A DNA stretch of 64,000 bases from Acidimicrobiales bacterium (GTDB lineage Bacteria > Actinomycetota > Acidimicrobiia > Acidimicrobiales > Iamiaceae), in NCBI GenBank assembly GCA_030447445.1, contig JAUJOW010000003.1, positions 135,133 through 199,132 on the forward strand, in the 5' to 3' direction. The notes below the pieces were generated by a model. It ran no database searches. It saw only the letters and a list, made by a program, of their open reading frames with translations, and had not been told where the DNA came from. The translations under genes were made by a program, and so were the position numbers. The number at the start of each line of letters is the position of its first letter. Within the stretch, counting starts at the first letter, position 1. Below, in pieces: positions 42,524 through 51,250 of the stretch.

Positions 42524-43934
42524 TCAGGGCGTGAAGGCGAGGAACGTGCCGGGGCTACCGGTGGGGCTGTTGGGTCCTGGGGGGTACCCCGGGTCATAGA
42601 CCAAGGCCTCGGCGCCGGTCCAAGCAGCCGCCTGTGGGTAGTGGAAGCCCGGTCTGTCTGACAACTCGTCAAAGGGTGGCAGCACCTGCTCAAGCGTGTC
42701 GCCGTCAACCAGTCCCCAGATCCCGCAGACTTGCCCGACCACCGCACCGCGGTGCACCGCCGAGGCGTACACGGCACACTCGCCGCTGCCGGAAACGTTC
42801 CAGCGGGGTCCCTCGATCCAGCGGTCGCCGCTCGGATCGTGTGAGGTGGTCCACGGGGGCTTGTAGCTGAGCACCACGAGGCGGTTGCCGTCCCACGCTG
42901 CGTCGGTGACTTGGCCACCGAAGCCTGACTCGGGAGCTTGCCGCCACGAGTCCTCCACAGGGTCGTAGGCGACGACGATGACGTCGCTGACCACGTTCCT
43001 GAAGTCCTCGTTGTTGGTGATCGTCCCGCCGACCACGAGCATCTCCTCGCCGGTCCAGAACGCGTCGGAGAAGTCGAGCGCCATCGGAGCCGGCGCCAGC
43101 CTCCGCCAACGGTTTCCACCCGGATCGTACGCGGCGCCCTCGCTGGCGGCGCCGCCCCAGATCAGCACCTCGTCGCCGGTCCAGACGCCCGAGTAGCCCG
43201 GCTCGGAGTAGCCGGTGTTGGGTGGTCCGCCGGCGAGCGGGCTGGTGGGCAAGGCCCTCCAGCGATCGGCAGCCGGGTCGTACGCCGCTCCGTCGGCCAA
43301 GGCTCGTTGGTCGCTCCCGCCACCGCCCCAGACCACCACCTCCCGACCGGTCCACACCATGACGTGATCGCGTCGGGCCGCCAGCGGGCTCGCGCCAGCA
43401 GGCGCCAGCGCCCGGAGCCGGAGTCGTAAGCGGCGCCGTCATCGAGCGCGGCGCGTGTGTCGGGGACGGCGCCGCCCCACACGACCAGCTCCGAACCGGT
43501 CCAGGCCGAGCCGATGCCCTCCCGGCCGCTCAACGGCCCCGGATCGAGGAGCCGCCAACCCGGTTGGTCGGGATGGGCTGGGTGGTGGGGACGGGCTTGG
43601 GCGGCACAGAGGTCGGCGTCGTCGAAGGGCCAGGGGGCAGGGAGGGACTCGTCGCGGGCGTCTCGGCTGTGGTCGTCGCGGACGCCGAAGGACCCGGTTC
43701 GACGAGGATGCGCTCGTCGGGGGCGTCGCCGTCATCGCCTACCACGTCTGGCAGCACGACCACGGCCACGCCGATGAGCGCGACGACGACCGCCACCGAG
43801 AGCCCGCGCCGGAACCCCGATCGGCGGGAGCGGTCGACGCCGGCTCTCACCCGGGCCGGGAACCCCGGCGAAGGCTCGAGGCGATCCGCCTCTCGGGCCA
43901 GACGTTCCCGGAGCAGCTCTTCGATGTCAGGCAC
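42524..43934 (-). CDS. Kelch-type membrane protein partnered with an ECF sigma factor (two frameshifts)
   Basis: The start at 43934 gives MPDIEELLRERLAREADRLE, a membrane helix (LSVAVVVALIGVAVVVLP) and a Thr/Pro linker. The frame then breaks near 43545. The next frame gives LSGREGIGSAWTGSELVVWGG and breaks near 43400. The third frame carries four further blades with the pattern WTGxExxxWGG and AAYDPxxxRWR down to 42524. The joined protein is about 470 residues: a cytoplasmic tail, one anchor and an external kelch-like beta-propeller. It overlaps the sigma factor gene by 8 nt, so it is a candidate anti-sigma or sensor. Confidence 0.75.
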
Positions 43935-44415
43935 GTTCGGGGTCCTCCTCGATCAGCAGGGGTCGAAGGCGCTCGAGGCCTCGGGCCACCGACGACTTCA
44001 CCGTGCCGACGGGCACGTCGAGCACCCGGGCCTTCTCCGCCACCGAGAGGTCGTCGATGAAGCGCAGAACGAGGGCAGCGCGCTGCAGCGGGTTGAGCTG
44101 GGTCAGCGCCCACCGGAGCTCGTCTCGGTCGTCCACCCGCCCCCCAGGGCCAGCCGTCGCCTCAGCGCCATCCAGCGGGGTCACGGTCAGGGCCCGGCCC
44201 CGCTTGCGGTAGACACCGTTGACCTCGTTGATGACGGCCCGCCGCAGGTAGGCGCCGACGTCGTCGATCCGCCCCCGCCGCCAGCGACCGAACACCTTGG
44301 CGAACGCTTCGGCGACCACCTCCTCGGGCAGGGCGCCGTCGCCCGTCAGCAGGCCGGCGATTCGCAGCAAGCGGGCGTGCTGCGCCTCGAACACGGCGTC
44401 GAAGGTGTCCACCAC
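43927..44415 (-). CDS. ECF-type sigma factor (SigE-like)
   Basis: The 162-residue protein has sigma region 2 (FDAVFEAQHARLLRIAGLL and EEVVAEAFAKVFGRW with the core-binding and -10 residues) and region 4 (LTQLNPLQRAALVLRF and VPVGTVKSSVARGLERLRPLL). It is about as short as SigE-family members from actinobacteria. It overlaps the gene for a membrane kelch protein that probably controls it. Confidence 0.92.
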   Translation of the reverse strand: MVDTFDAVFEAQHARLLRIAGLLTGDGALPEEVVAEAFAKVFGRWRRGRIDDVGAYLRRAVINEVNGVYRKRGRALTVTPLDGAEATAGPGGRVDDRDELRWALTQLNPLQRAALVLRFIDDLSVAEKARVLDVPVGTVKSSVARGLERLRPLLIEEDPERA

Positions 44416-44470
44416 CTACCTTGACGCGCCGACACCCGCCGGGGTTCCGTCCATCAGGTCGTGGCCTCGA

Positions 44471-45235
44471 TCATCCCTCCCGGTCCGCCGCTGACAGACC
44501 GAGCACGGCGGGGAGGTCGGCGTGGTCGGCGACGACGTGGTCGGCCTCGACGGGCGGATCGCCCTCGCCCCCGGGGTCGTCGAAGACGCCCGTGTAGCGA
44601 ACCGAGGTCATCCCCATGGCGTTGGCGCCGGCGATGTCGGTGCGACGCAGGTCCCCCACGTGGACGGCCTGGCTGGGGTCGTCGATCCGGAGCCCGGCGA
44701 GGGCGTGGCCGAAGATCGCGGGGTCGGGCTTGAACACGCCCACCTCGTCGGAGAACGACCAGTGGTCGAACGAGCCAAGCAGCCCGTGGGCGGCGAGGTA
44801 GCGGCGCAGCGTGCGGGACGGGGTGAGGCCCACGTCGCAGATGATCCCGATGCGCAGACCGGCCGCCTTCAGCGCGGCCAGGCAGCGATCGACGTTGGCT
44901 GTCGGGAGCGGATCGTGGGGGACAGGCGGGTCCGTCAGCACCTCGGCCAGGGCCCGGCGCACGTCGTCGGGAGGCTCGTAGCCGAGCTCTCCGAGCACGT
45001 GGTCGACGGCCTGCTCGGCCCCGAAGGTGGCCTGGTTGGCCCGCCAGTGGCGGTCGAAGGCCTCCCAGGTCGAGGCGAACGCGGCGTCGAGGCGTTCCCG
45101 CTCGAGGGCGATCCCCTCCCCCTCGAACAAGCCGAGCCAGGCCTCGATCCGGCGGGGCCGGAGCCCCGCCCGGTCCTCCCGGATGAGGGTGTTCCAGAAG
45201 TCGAACGTGACGGCGCGCAGCTCACTGGCCCTCAA
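44471..45235 (-). CDS. HAD-family hydrolase
   Basis: The 254-residue protein has the HAD core: motif I AVTFDFWNTLIRE, motif II in GLRIGIICDVG, a Lys in VGVFKPDPAIF and motif IV HVGDLRRTDIAGANAMGM. The position two after the nucleophile Asp is Trp, not Asp, so motif I is DxW and the usual general acid is missing, as in one subset of the family. The substrate is unknown. Its start overlaps the end of the malic enzyme gene by 4 nt. Confidence 0.87.
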   Translation of the reverse strand: MRASELRAVTFDFWNTLIREDRAGLRPRRIEAWLGLFEGEGIALERERLDAAFASTWEAFDRHWRANQATFGAEQAVDHVLGELGYEPPDDVRRALAEVLTDPPVPHDPLPTANVDRCLAALKAAGLRIGIICDVGLTPSRTLRRYLAAHGLLGSFDHWSFSDEVGVFKPDPAIFGHALAGLRIDDPSQAVHVGDLRRTDIAGANAMGMTSVRYTGVFDDPGGEGDPPVEADHVVADHADLPAVLGLSAADREG

Positions 45236-46674
45236 GGCGATGGGTTCGTCCAGCCGGTGCGGGTGACGCCGGCGGTCACCGCCGCCCCGGCGACGGCGGC
45301 GGCCACGAGGTCGACGACGCGGTGGTCGAACACCGACGGCACGATGGACTCGGGGGCCAGCTCGTCGGCGGGCACGGCGGCGGCGATGGCCTTGGCCGCC
45401 GCCACCTCCATGGTCTCGGTGATGGTGGTGGCGCCGGCGTCGAGGGCGCCCCGGAAGATGCCGGGGAAGGCCAGCACGTTGTTGATCTGGTTCGGGTAGT
45501 CCGACCGCCCCGTAGCCATCACCGCCGCCAACCCCTCGGCCGCCTCGGGGCGGATCTCGGGGTCGGGGTTGGCCATGGCGAACACGATCGGGTCGGTGGC
45601 CATCTTGCGGAGATCGTCAGCCACGAGCAGGTCGGGAGCGCTGACGCCGATGAACACGTCGGCCCCCGGCAACACCTCGGAGAGGGTGCCGGAGAGCTGG
45701 TCCGGGTTCGAGATCTCGGCGAAGGCCAGCTTGGCCGGGTTCAGGTCGGTGCGGAGGCGGTTGATGGCCCCCCGGCTGTCGCAGGCGACGACGTCGGGCA
45801 CACCGGCGGCCATGAGGATCTTGGCGATGGCCACCCCGGCGGCGCCCGCCCCCGACAGCACGACCCGCAGCTCGTCCATGTGCTTGCCCACGATGCGCAG
45901 GGCGTTCTCGAGGGCGGCGAGGGTCACCACCGCGGTGCCGTGCTGGTCGTCGTGGAAGACGGGGATGTCGAGGCTGGCCCGCAGGCGCTCCTCGATGTCG
46001 AAGCAGGCGGGGGCGGCGATGTCCTCGAGGTTGACGCCGCCGTAGACGGGGGCCACCCGTTCGACGGTCTCGACGATGGCGTCGGCCTTGGCCGCCGGCG
46101 ACGACTCGGCCGAGGTGTCGATGCACACCGGGAAGGCGTCGACGCCGGCGAAGTTCTTGAACAGCAGCGCCTTGCCCTCCATCACCGGCAGCGCGGCGGC
46201 CGGGCCGATGTCGCCGAGCCCCAGCACGGCGGTGCCGTCGGTGACGATGGCAACGGTGTTGCGCTTGATGGTGAGCTCGTGGACCCGAGCCGGGTCGGTG
46301 GCGATGGCGATGCAGACCCGGGCCACACCGGGCGTGTAGGCCATGGACAGGTCGTCGCGGTCGGCGATCGGCATGCGGGCCCGTACCTCGATCTTGCCAC
46401 CCTGGTGCATCGCGAAGGTGCGGTCGGCGCAGTGCAGCACCTCCACCCCGTCGAGCCCGGCGAGGGCCTGGCGCACCCGCTCGATGTGGCCGGCGTCGGT
46501 GCAGTTGACGATCACGTCCTCGTCGAGGAACGGACCCTTGGCCTCGAACCCGCCGATGGCCACGATGTTGGCGCCGACGTCGCCCAGGGCGACGGCGAGG
46601 CGTCCGAGCGAACCGGGGATGTTGGCGAGGCGGACGCGCAGGCACACCGAGTAGGCGGCGGTGGGAGTGGCCAT
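45232..46674 (-). CDS. Malic enzyme with N-terminal ACT domain
   Basis: The 480-residue enzyme starts with an ACT domain ([22 protein letters not shown], about residues 8-85), then the malic enzyme parts: [65 protein letters not shown] and the nucleotide-binding [17 protein letters not shown]. It decarboxylates malate to pyruvate with NAD(P). The ACT domain suggests allosteric control by an amino acid or other small ligand. Confidence 0.93.
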   Translation of the reverse strand: MATPTAAYSVCLRVRLANIPGSLGRLAVALGDVGANIVAIGGFEAKGPFLDEDVIVNCTDAGHIERVRQALAGLDGVEVLHCADRTFAMHQGGKIEVRARMPIADRDDLSMAYTPGVARVCIAIATDPARVHELTIKRNTVAIVTDGTAVLGLGDIGPAAALPVMEGKALLFKNFAGVDAFPVCIDTSAESSPAAKADAIVETVERVAPVYGGVNLEDIAAPACFDIEERLRASLDIPVFHDDQHGTAVVTLAALENALRIVGKHMDELRVVLSGAGAAGVAIAKILMAAGVPDVVACDSRGAINRLRTDLNPAKLAFAEISNPDQLSGTLSEVLPGADVFIGVSAPDLLVADDLRKMATDPIVFAMANPDPEIRPEAAEGLAAVMATGRSDYPNQINNVLAFPGIFRGALDAGATTITETMEVAAAKAIAAAVPADELAPESIVPSVFDHRVVDLVAAAVAGAAVTAGVTRTGWTNPSP

Positions 46675-46725
46675 GACCCGACGTTATCGAGGCCGTCTCG
46701 CCGGCCCCGTCGGTGGCCGGGAGCG

Positions 46726-46929
46726 CTACCGCTGTTCGGTGCTGAGCTCCTCGAGGCACCGGCGGATCTCGGAGGCCTTGAAGCGGCGGTGCCCTCCGAG
46801 GGTGCGGATGGCGGTGAGCTTGCCGGCCCGGGCCCAGCGGGTGACCGTCTTCGGGTTGACTCTAAACAGCGCCGCCACCTCAGCGGGGGTCAGCAGCGCT
46901 TCGGGGGAGTTGAGATCGTGGTCGGTCAT
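46726..46929 (-). CDS. bldC: BldC-type MerR-like DNA-binding protein
   Basis: From the ATG at 46929 the product is 67 residues, the usual BldC length. It is a winged helix-turn-helix: LLTPAEVAALFRVNPKTVTRWARAG, then KLTAIRTLGGHRRFKASEI. BldC binds DNA as asymmetric multimers and controls development in Streptomyces. An upstream in-frame start at 46995 would add 22 residues without homology. The gene is divergent from the amino-acid dehydrogenase. Confidence 0.93.
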   Translation of the reverse strand: MTDHDLNSPEALLTPAEVAALFRVNPKTVTRWARAGKLTAIRTLGGHRRFKASEIRRCLEELSTEQR

Positions 46930-47072
46930 GGCGACGGAGGCTCCAAGGGGCTGCTTCGCGGTGGGCGGTTTGGGGACGACTTGTCCGGATTCCACCGTAC
47001 GGGAGGGAGTGCGGTTTGACGATAGTCCGATCGGGCCATTTCCGACGGGGCGCGGCGGTAGTCTCGCTGACG

Positions 47073-48329
47073 GTGACAGAGCACCGTGCGGTGGGCGGAG
47101 TGTTCACCCACGCCGACGAGGAGGGCTTCGAACAGCTCGCCTTCGCCCACCACGGCCCGAGCGGTCTGCGGGCCATCGTCGCCATCCACTCCACGGCGCT
47201 CGGTCCCGCCCTCGGTGGCACCCGGTTCCGGCCCTACGCCAGCGAGGCCGAAGCCCTCGCCGACGTGTGCCGCCTGGCCCGCGGCATGACCTACAAGCAC
47301 GCCGTGTCCGGCCTCGACTGCGGCGGGGGCAAGGCCGTCATCCTCGGGGATCCGGGCCGGCTGCGGAGCGAGGCCCTGATCCGGGCCTACGGCCGCTTCG
47401 TCGACGGGCTGGCCGGGCGCTACGTGACCGCCGAGGACGTCGGCACCACGCAGGCCGACATGGACCTCGTCCGCCAGGAGACGGCCCACGTCACCGGTGT
47501 GAGCGAGCGCCTCGGTGGCTCCGGTGATCCCTCTCCGGCCACCGCGCTCGGCGTGCTCGCCGCCCTCGGCCCAGTGGGCGAGCGGGTCTGGGACGACGAG
47601 TCGCTCGCCGGCCGCCACGTGGTGGTCGCCGGGGTGGGGAAGGTGGGCTCGGCGCTCGTGGCCGGCCTGGTCGCCGCCGGGGCCAGGGTGACCGTCGCCG
47701 ACGTGGACCGGGCGGCGGTGGCCGCCGTCGTCGCCGCCCACGGAACCGCCGTCGAGGCGGTGGCCCCGGAAGAGGCGCACGCCGTGGCCTGCGACGTCTT
47801 CGCCCCCTGCGCCCTCGGAGGCGTCCTCGGCGAGGCCACCATCCCGGAGCTACGCTGCGCGGCGGTGTGCGGATCGGCCAACAACCAGCTCGTCACACCT
47901 GCAGATGGCGACCGGCTGGCCGAGGCCGGTGTGCTGTACGCCCCTGACTTCGTGGTGAACGCCGGCGGAGTGATCAACATCGCCGAGGAGCGAACGGGCT
48001 ATGACCGGGAGCGGGCCCGGGCCCGCATCACCGGCATCGCCGACACGCTGCGCCGGGTGTTCGCGGCCGCCGACGCCGCCGGGATCGCTCCCGCGGTGGC
48101 CGCTGAACGGCTAGCCGAGCAGCGGTTGGCGGCCGGCGGTGACGGCTTCCTCGGCGACCGCCTCGGCGATCACGTCGGCGGCGATTCGACGTCGATTCGC
48201 CGCCGAGATGACAGCAGGCGGGACGACAGCCGCCGAGCCGACAGCGAGAGGGGCGGCAGCGTAGGGGCCGGTGGCGAGGTCCGGCACCGGGCCGAGGCAT
48301 CAGGAAGGCGATCCTCCCGGACCCGCTGA
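47073..48329 (+). CDS. Leucine/valine-type amino-acid dehydrogenase with repetitive Arg/Asp tail
   Basis: From the GTG at 47073 the product is 418 residues. The catalytic region reads RGMTYKHAVSGLDCGGGKAVI with both Lys residues, the Rossmann motif is VVVAGVGKVGSALVAGL, and CGSANNQL and DFVVNAGGVINIAEE follow. It oxidatively deaminates branched-chain amino acids to 2-oxoacids. The last 50 residues are an unusual Arg/Asp/Ser tail with RRDDS-type repeats from three 15-bp DNA repeats (48201-48245). The E1 gene just downstream would use the 2-oxoacid product. Confidence 0.9.
   Translation: MTEHRAVGGVFTHADEEGFEQLAFAHHGPSGLRAIVAIHSTALGPALGGTRFRPYASEAEALADVCRLARGMTYKHAVSGLDCGGGKAVILGDPGRLRSEALIRAYGRFVDGLAGRYVTAEDVGTTQADMDLVRQETAHVTGVSERLGGSGDPSPATALGVLAALGPVGERVWDDESLAGRHVVVAGVGKVGSALVAGLVAAGARVTVADVDRAAVAAVVAAHGTAVEAVAPEEAHAVACDVFAPCALGGVLGEATIPELRCAAVCGSANNQLVTPADGDRLAEAGVLYAPDFVVNAGGVINIAEERTGYDRERARARITGIADTLRRVFAAADAAGIAPAVAAERLAEQRLAAGGDGFLGDRLGDHVGGDSTSIRRRDDSRRDDSRRADSERGGSVGAGGEVRHRAEASGRRSSRTR
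48201..48245 (+). repeat. Three 15-bp imperfect tandem repeats inside the dehydrogenase tail
   Basis: Units at 48201-48215, 48216-48230 and 48231-48245 follow CGCCGAGATGACAGC with a few changes and encode RRDDS, RRDDS and RRADS. They lie beyond the conserved dehydrogenase fold. Confidence 0.75.
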
Positions 48330-48361
48330 CCGGCGGCTGGGGCTCCCACGAGGGGGGACAC

Positions 48362-50470
48362 ATGGCCAGAGCGATGCACGCACCGAGGACCGAGGAGCTC
48401 TCGGCGCTCCACCTCCACGATCGCCACACCGAGCTCGGCCTCGGCGCCGACGACCTGGTCGGCATGTACCGGCGGATCCTCCTGGCCCGCCTGCTCGACC
48501 AGAAGATCTGGGGGCTCAACCGCATGGGCAAGGCCCCGTTCGTGGTGAGCGGCCAGGGCCACGAGGGGGCCCAGGTCGGCTCGGCGTGGGCTCTTCGGAC
48601 CGGCCACGACATCGTCCTGCCCTACTACCGGGACATGGGCGTGGTGCTGACGCTGGGGATGACGGCGTTCGATGTCCTCCTCGGCGTGTTCGCCCGGGCC
48701 GCCGACCCCAGCTCGGGGGGTCGCCAGATGCCCAACCACTGGGGGTCGTCCCGGTTGCGGGTGATCACCGGGTCCTCGCCCATCGCCACCCAACTCCCCC
48801 ACGCCGCCGGGCTCGCCTACGCCGCCAAGCTGCGAGGCACCGACGAGGTGGTCGTCGCCTACTTCGGGGAGGGCGCCACCTCCAAGGGGGACTTCCACGA
48901 GGCCCTCAACTTCGCCGGCATCCACCAGCTCCCGTGCGTGTTCGTGTGCGAGAACAACGGCTACGCCATCTCGGTGCCGATGACCCGGGAGTCCGCCGTC
49001 GACGACGTGGCCGAGCGGGCCCACGCCTACGGGTTCGGCGGGGTGATCGTGGACGGCAACGACCCCCTCGACGTCTACGGGGCCATGCACTCCGCGGTGC
49101 GCCGGGCCAGGGCCGGCGAGGGGGCCACGCTGATCGAGTGCAAGACCTACCGGTTCCTCGCCCATACCTCCGACGACGACGACCGCACCTACCGGACGGC
49201 CGAGGAGATCGAGGCGTGGCGTAAGAAGGACCCGCTGCGGCAGATGAAGCAGTACCTCATCGAGCAGCGGCTCCTGCCCGAGGCCACCGAGGACCGGATC
49301 CTGGCCGAGGTGAAGGCCGAGGTGGACGAGGCGGCCAAGCGGGCCGAGGCGGAGGCCTTCCCCGAAGCGGTCGAGGCCCACCGCAAGGTGTTCGCCCGGC
49401 CGCTGCGGCCGCTGCCCGGGGTCCCCGAGGGAGTGGGCGAGCCCGTCGAGGACCAGGCGCCCGAGCCGCCACCGACGGGACCGTCCACCGAGCGGACCGT
49501 CATCGACACCGTCCGCCAGACCCAGCACGACCTGCTCGCCGGCGACGAGCGGGTCGTGGTGCTCGGCGAGGACGTCGGCCCCCGTGGCGGTGTCTTCCGG
49601 GCCACCGACGGGCTGGCCGCCGAGTTCGGGTCCGACCGGGTGCTCGACACGCCGCTGGCGGAGTCCTCGATCATCGGGATCGGCATCGGCCTGGCCCTGG
49701 CCGGGCTGCGGCCCATCGCCGAGATCCAGTTCGCCGACTTCATCCACTCGGGCTTCGACCAGCTCGTCAGCGAGGCCGCCCGCATCCACTACCGGTCCGC
49801 CGGGGACTTCTCGGTCCCCCTCGTGGTGCGGGCGCCGTGGGGCGGCGGGGTGCACGGGGCGCTCTACCACTCGCAGTCCATCGAGGCCACCTACGCCCAC
49901 ATCCCCGGTCTCAAGGTGGTGGCGCCCTCCACGCCGGCCGACGTCGCCGGGCTCCTCCGCGAGGCCGTCGCCGACCCCGACCCTGTCCTGTTCCTCGAGC
50001 ACAAGAAGACCTACCGGCTCATCAAGGGCCCGGTGCCCGACGGCGCCTGGCGGGTCCCGATCGGGGTGGCCGCCGTCGCCCGGGCCGGTGCCGACGCCAC
50101 CGTCGTCACCTACGGGCTGCACCGCCACCTGGCCGTCGAGGCCGCCGAGAGCCTGGCCGTCGGCGGCGAGGGCGACGTCGAGGTCATCGACCTGCGCACC
50201 ATCTCCCCCCTCGACGTCGACGCGATCCTGGCTTCGGTGGCCCGCACCGGTCGCTGCCTCATCGTCCACGAGGACAACCGCAGCTTCGGGGTGGGGGCCG
50301 AGGTGGCCGCCCTCGTCGCCGAGGAGGTCTTCTATGACCTCGACGCCCCGGTGCGGCGCCTGTGCACGCCGGACGTGCCCGGGTTCCCGTTCGCCCCGCC
50401 GCTCGAGGACGAGCTCTCCATCGGCGCCGACGAGATCGCCCGAGCGCTGCGGGCCCTGCTCTCGGTCTGA
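48362..50470 (+). CDS. Fused E1 alpha/beta of a branched-chain 2-oxoacid dehydrogenase
   Basis: The 702-residue protein joins both E1 chains. The alpha part (1-345) has RQMPNHWGS, the TPP motif GEGATSKGDFHEALNFAG with ENNGYAISVP, and the loop FLAHTSDDDDRTYR. After a Pro/Glu linker the beta part (380-702) has VLGEDVGPRGGVFRATDGL, LAESSIIGIGIGLALAGLRP, EIQFADFI and APWGGGVHGALYHSQS. It decarboxylates branched-chain 2-oxoacids and passes the acyl group to an E2. No E2 or E3 gene is in the window. Confidence 0.9.
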   Translation: MARAMHAPRTEELSALHLHDRHTELGLGADDLVGMYRRILLARLLDQKIWGLNRMGKAPFVVSGQGHEGAQVGSAWALRTGHDIVLPYYRDMGVVLTLGMTAFDVLLGVFARAADPSSGGRQMPNHWGSSRLRVITGSSPIATQLPHAAGLAYAAKLRGTDEVVVAYFGEGATSKGDFHEALNFAGIHQLPCVFVCENNGYAISVPMTRESAVDDVAERAHAYGFGGVIVDGNDPLDVYGAMHSAVRRARAGEGATLIECKTYRFLAHTSDDDDRTYRTAEEIEAWRKKDPLRQMKQYLIEQRLLPEATEDRILAEVKAEVDEAAKRAEAEAFPEAVEAHRKVFARPLRPLPGVPEGVGEPVEDQAPEPPPTGPSTERTVIDTVRQTQHDLLAGDERVVVLGEDVGPRGGVFRATDGLAAEFGSDRVLDTPLAESSIIGIGIGLALAGLRPIAEIQFADFIHSGFDQLVSEAARIHYRSAGDFSVPLVVRAPWGGGVHGALYHSQSIEATYAHIPGLKVVAPSTPADVAGLLREAVADPDPVLFLEHKKTYRLIKGPVPDGAWRVPIGVAAVARAGADATVVTYGLHRHLAVEAAESLAVGGEGDVEVIDLRTISPLDVDAILASVARTGRCLIVHEDNRSFGVGAEVAALVAEEVFYDLDAPVRRLCTPDVPGFPFAPPLEDELSIGADEIARALRALLSV

Positions 50471-50502
50471 CCGAGATGTCCGGCGGCGGTGAGAATGGGC
50501 CC

Positions 50503-51195
50503 ATGGACCAGGTGAGGGCGCGGGTGACAGCCGGGACAGCGTCGCTGGAGGTGGGCGAGGGTGGTGCGGTCCGCGTGGGGCGGGCGGCGGCGAGCGACCT
50601 GCAGGTCGGGGGCGGCGCCGACGGGTCCCCAGAGGACCTCGGGGTGTCCCGGGCCGCCGCCACCGTCTCGGTGCGTGACGGCCGGGTGTGGGTGCGCAAC
50701 GACTCGACCAGCCAACCCGTCTACCTCGTCCCCGACACCGGTCCCACCCGGGTGCTGGAGGGCACCGACGAGATCTCCTCGCTCCCCAGCCCCCGGGTCA
50801 CGGTGCAGCTCCGCGGTCGCATCCGCACCCACGAGGTGCACGTCGAGCTGCTCGGCCCGGCGGCGCCGCCGGCGGCGGGCCAGCGCCGCGGGGAGGGGCC
50901 TGCCACGCAGCACCTGCTCGAGCTGACGCCGGCCGAGCGGCGCATCCTCACCGCGCTGGCCGAGCCGCTCCTGACCGCCCGGGGCGACCGGGCCCGGCCC
51001 GCCTCCTACGCCCAGGGCGCCGAGCGCCTGTACCTGTCCCGCAGCCGGGTGGAGAACTGCGTCGCCGACCTGGTGAAGAAGCTGGCCGCCGCCGGCATCC
51101 CGGGCCTCGAGGGCCCAGAGGCCAAGGACAACCTGTGCCGCTACGCCGTGCGCTCCGGCTCCATAACCAGGAGCGACCTCACCGCCCTGGACTGA
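50503..51195 (+). CDS. FHA-like domain joined to a helix-turn-helix
   Basis: From the ATG at 50503 (50476 is an alternative) the product is 230 residues. The first 115 are beta-rich and FHA-like (AVRVGRAAASDLQVGG, VSRAAATVSVRDGRVWVRNDS). The last 85 are helical with TPAERRILTALAEPLL and RLYLSRSRVENCVADLVKKL, which looks like a LuxR/winged-helix DNA-binding region. The FHA Ser/Arg/His phosphothreonine residues are only partly kept. It may be a regulator linked to Ser/Thr kinase signalling. A second FHA gene follows. Confidence 0.75.
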   Translation: MDQVRARVTAGTASLEVGEGGAVRVGRAAASDLQVGGGADGSPEDLGVSRAAATVSVRDGRVWVRNDSTSQPVYLVPDTGPTRVLEGTDEISSLPSPRVTVQLRGRIRTHEVHVELLGPAAPPAAGQRRGEGPATQHLLELTPAERRILTALAEPLLTARGDRARPASYAQGAERLYLSRSRVENCVADLVKKLAAAGIPGLEGPEAKDNLCRYAVRSGSITRSDLTALD

Positions 51196-51250
51196 CCGAC
51201 GGGGTGGGCTCCCCCTTCTCCTCGCCGTCCCCGAAGGGCAGGGTGGCCAC

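Noticed and set aside
44471..45235. The HAD protein as inactive because motif I is DxW
   Set aside because: This DFWNT form occurs in an apparently functional HAD subset and the other motifs are intact, so inactivity cannot be claimed.
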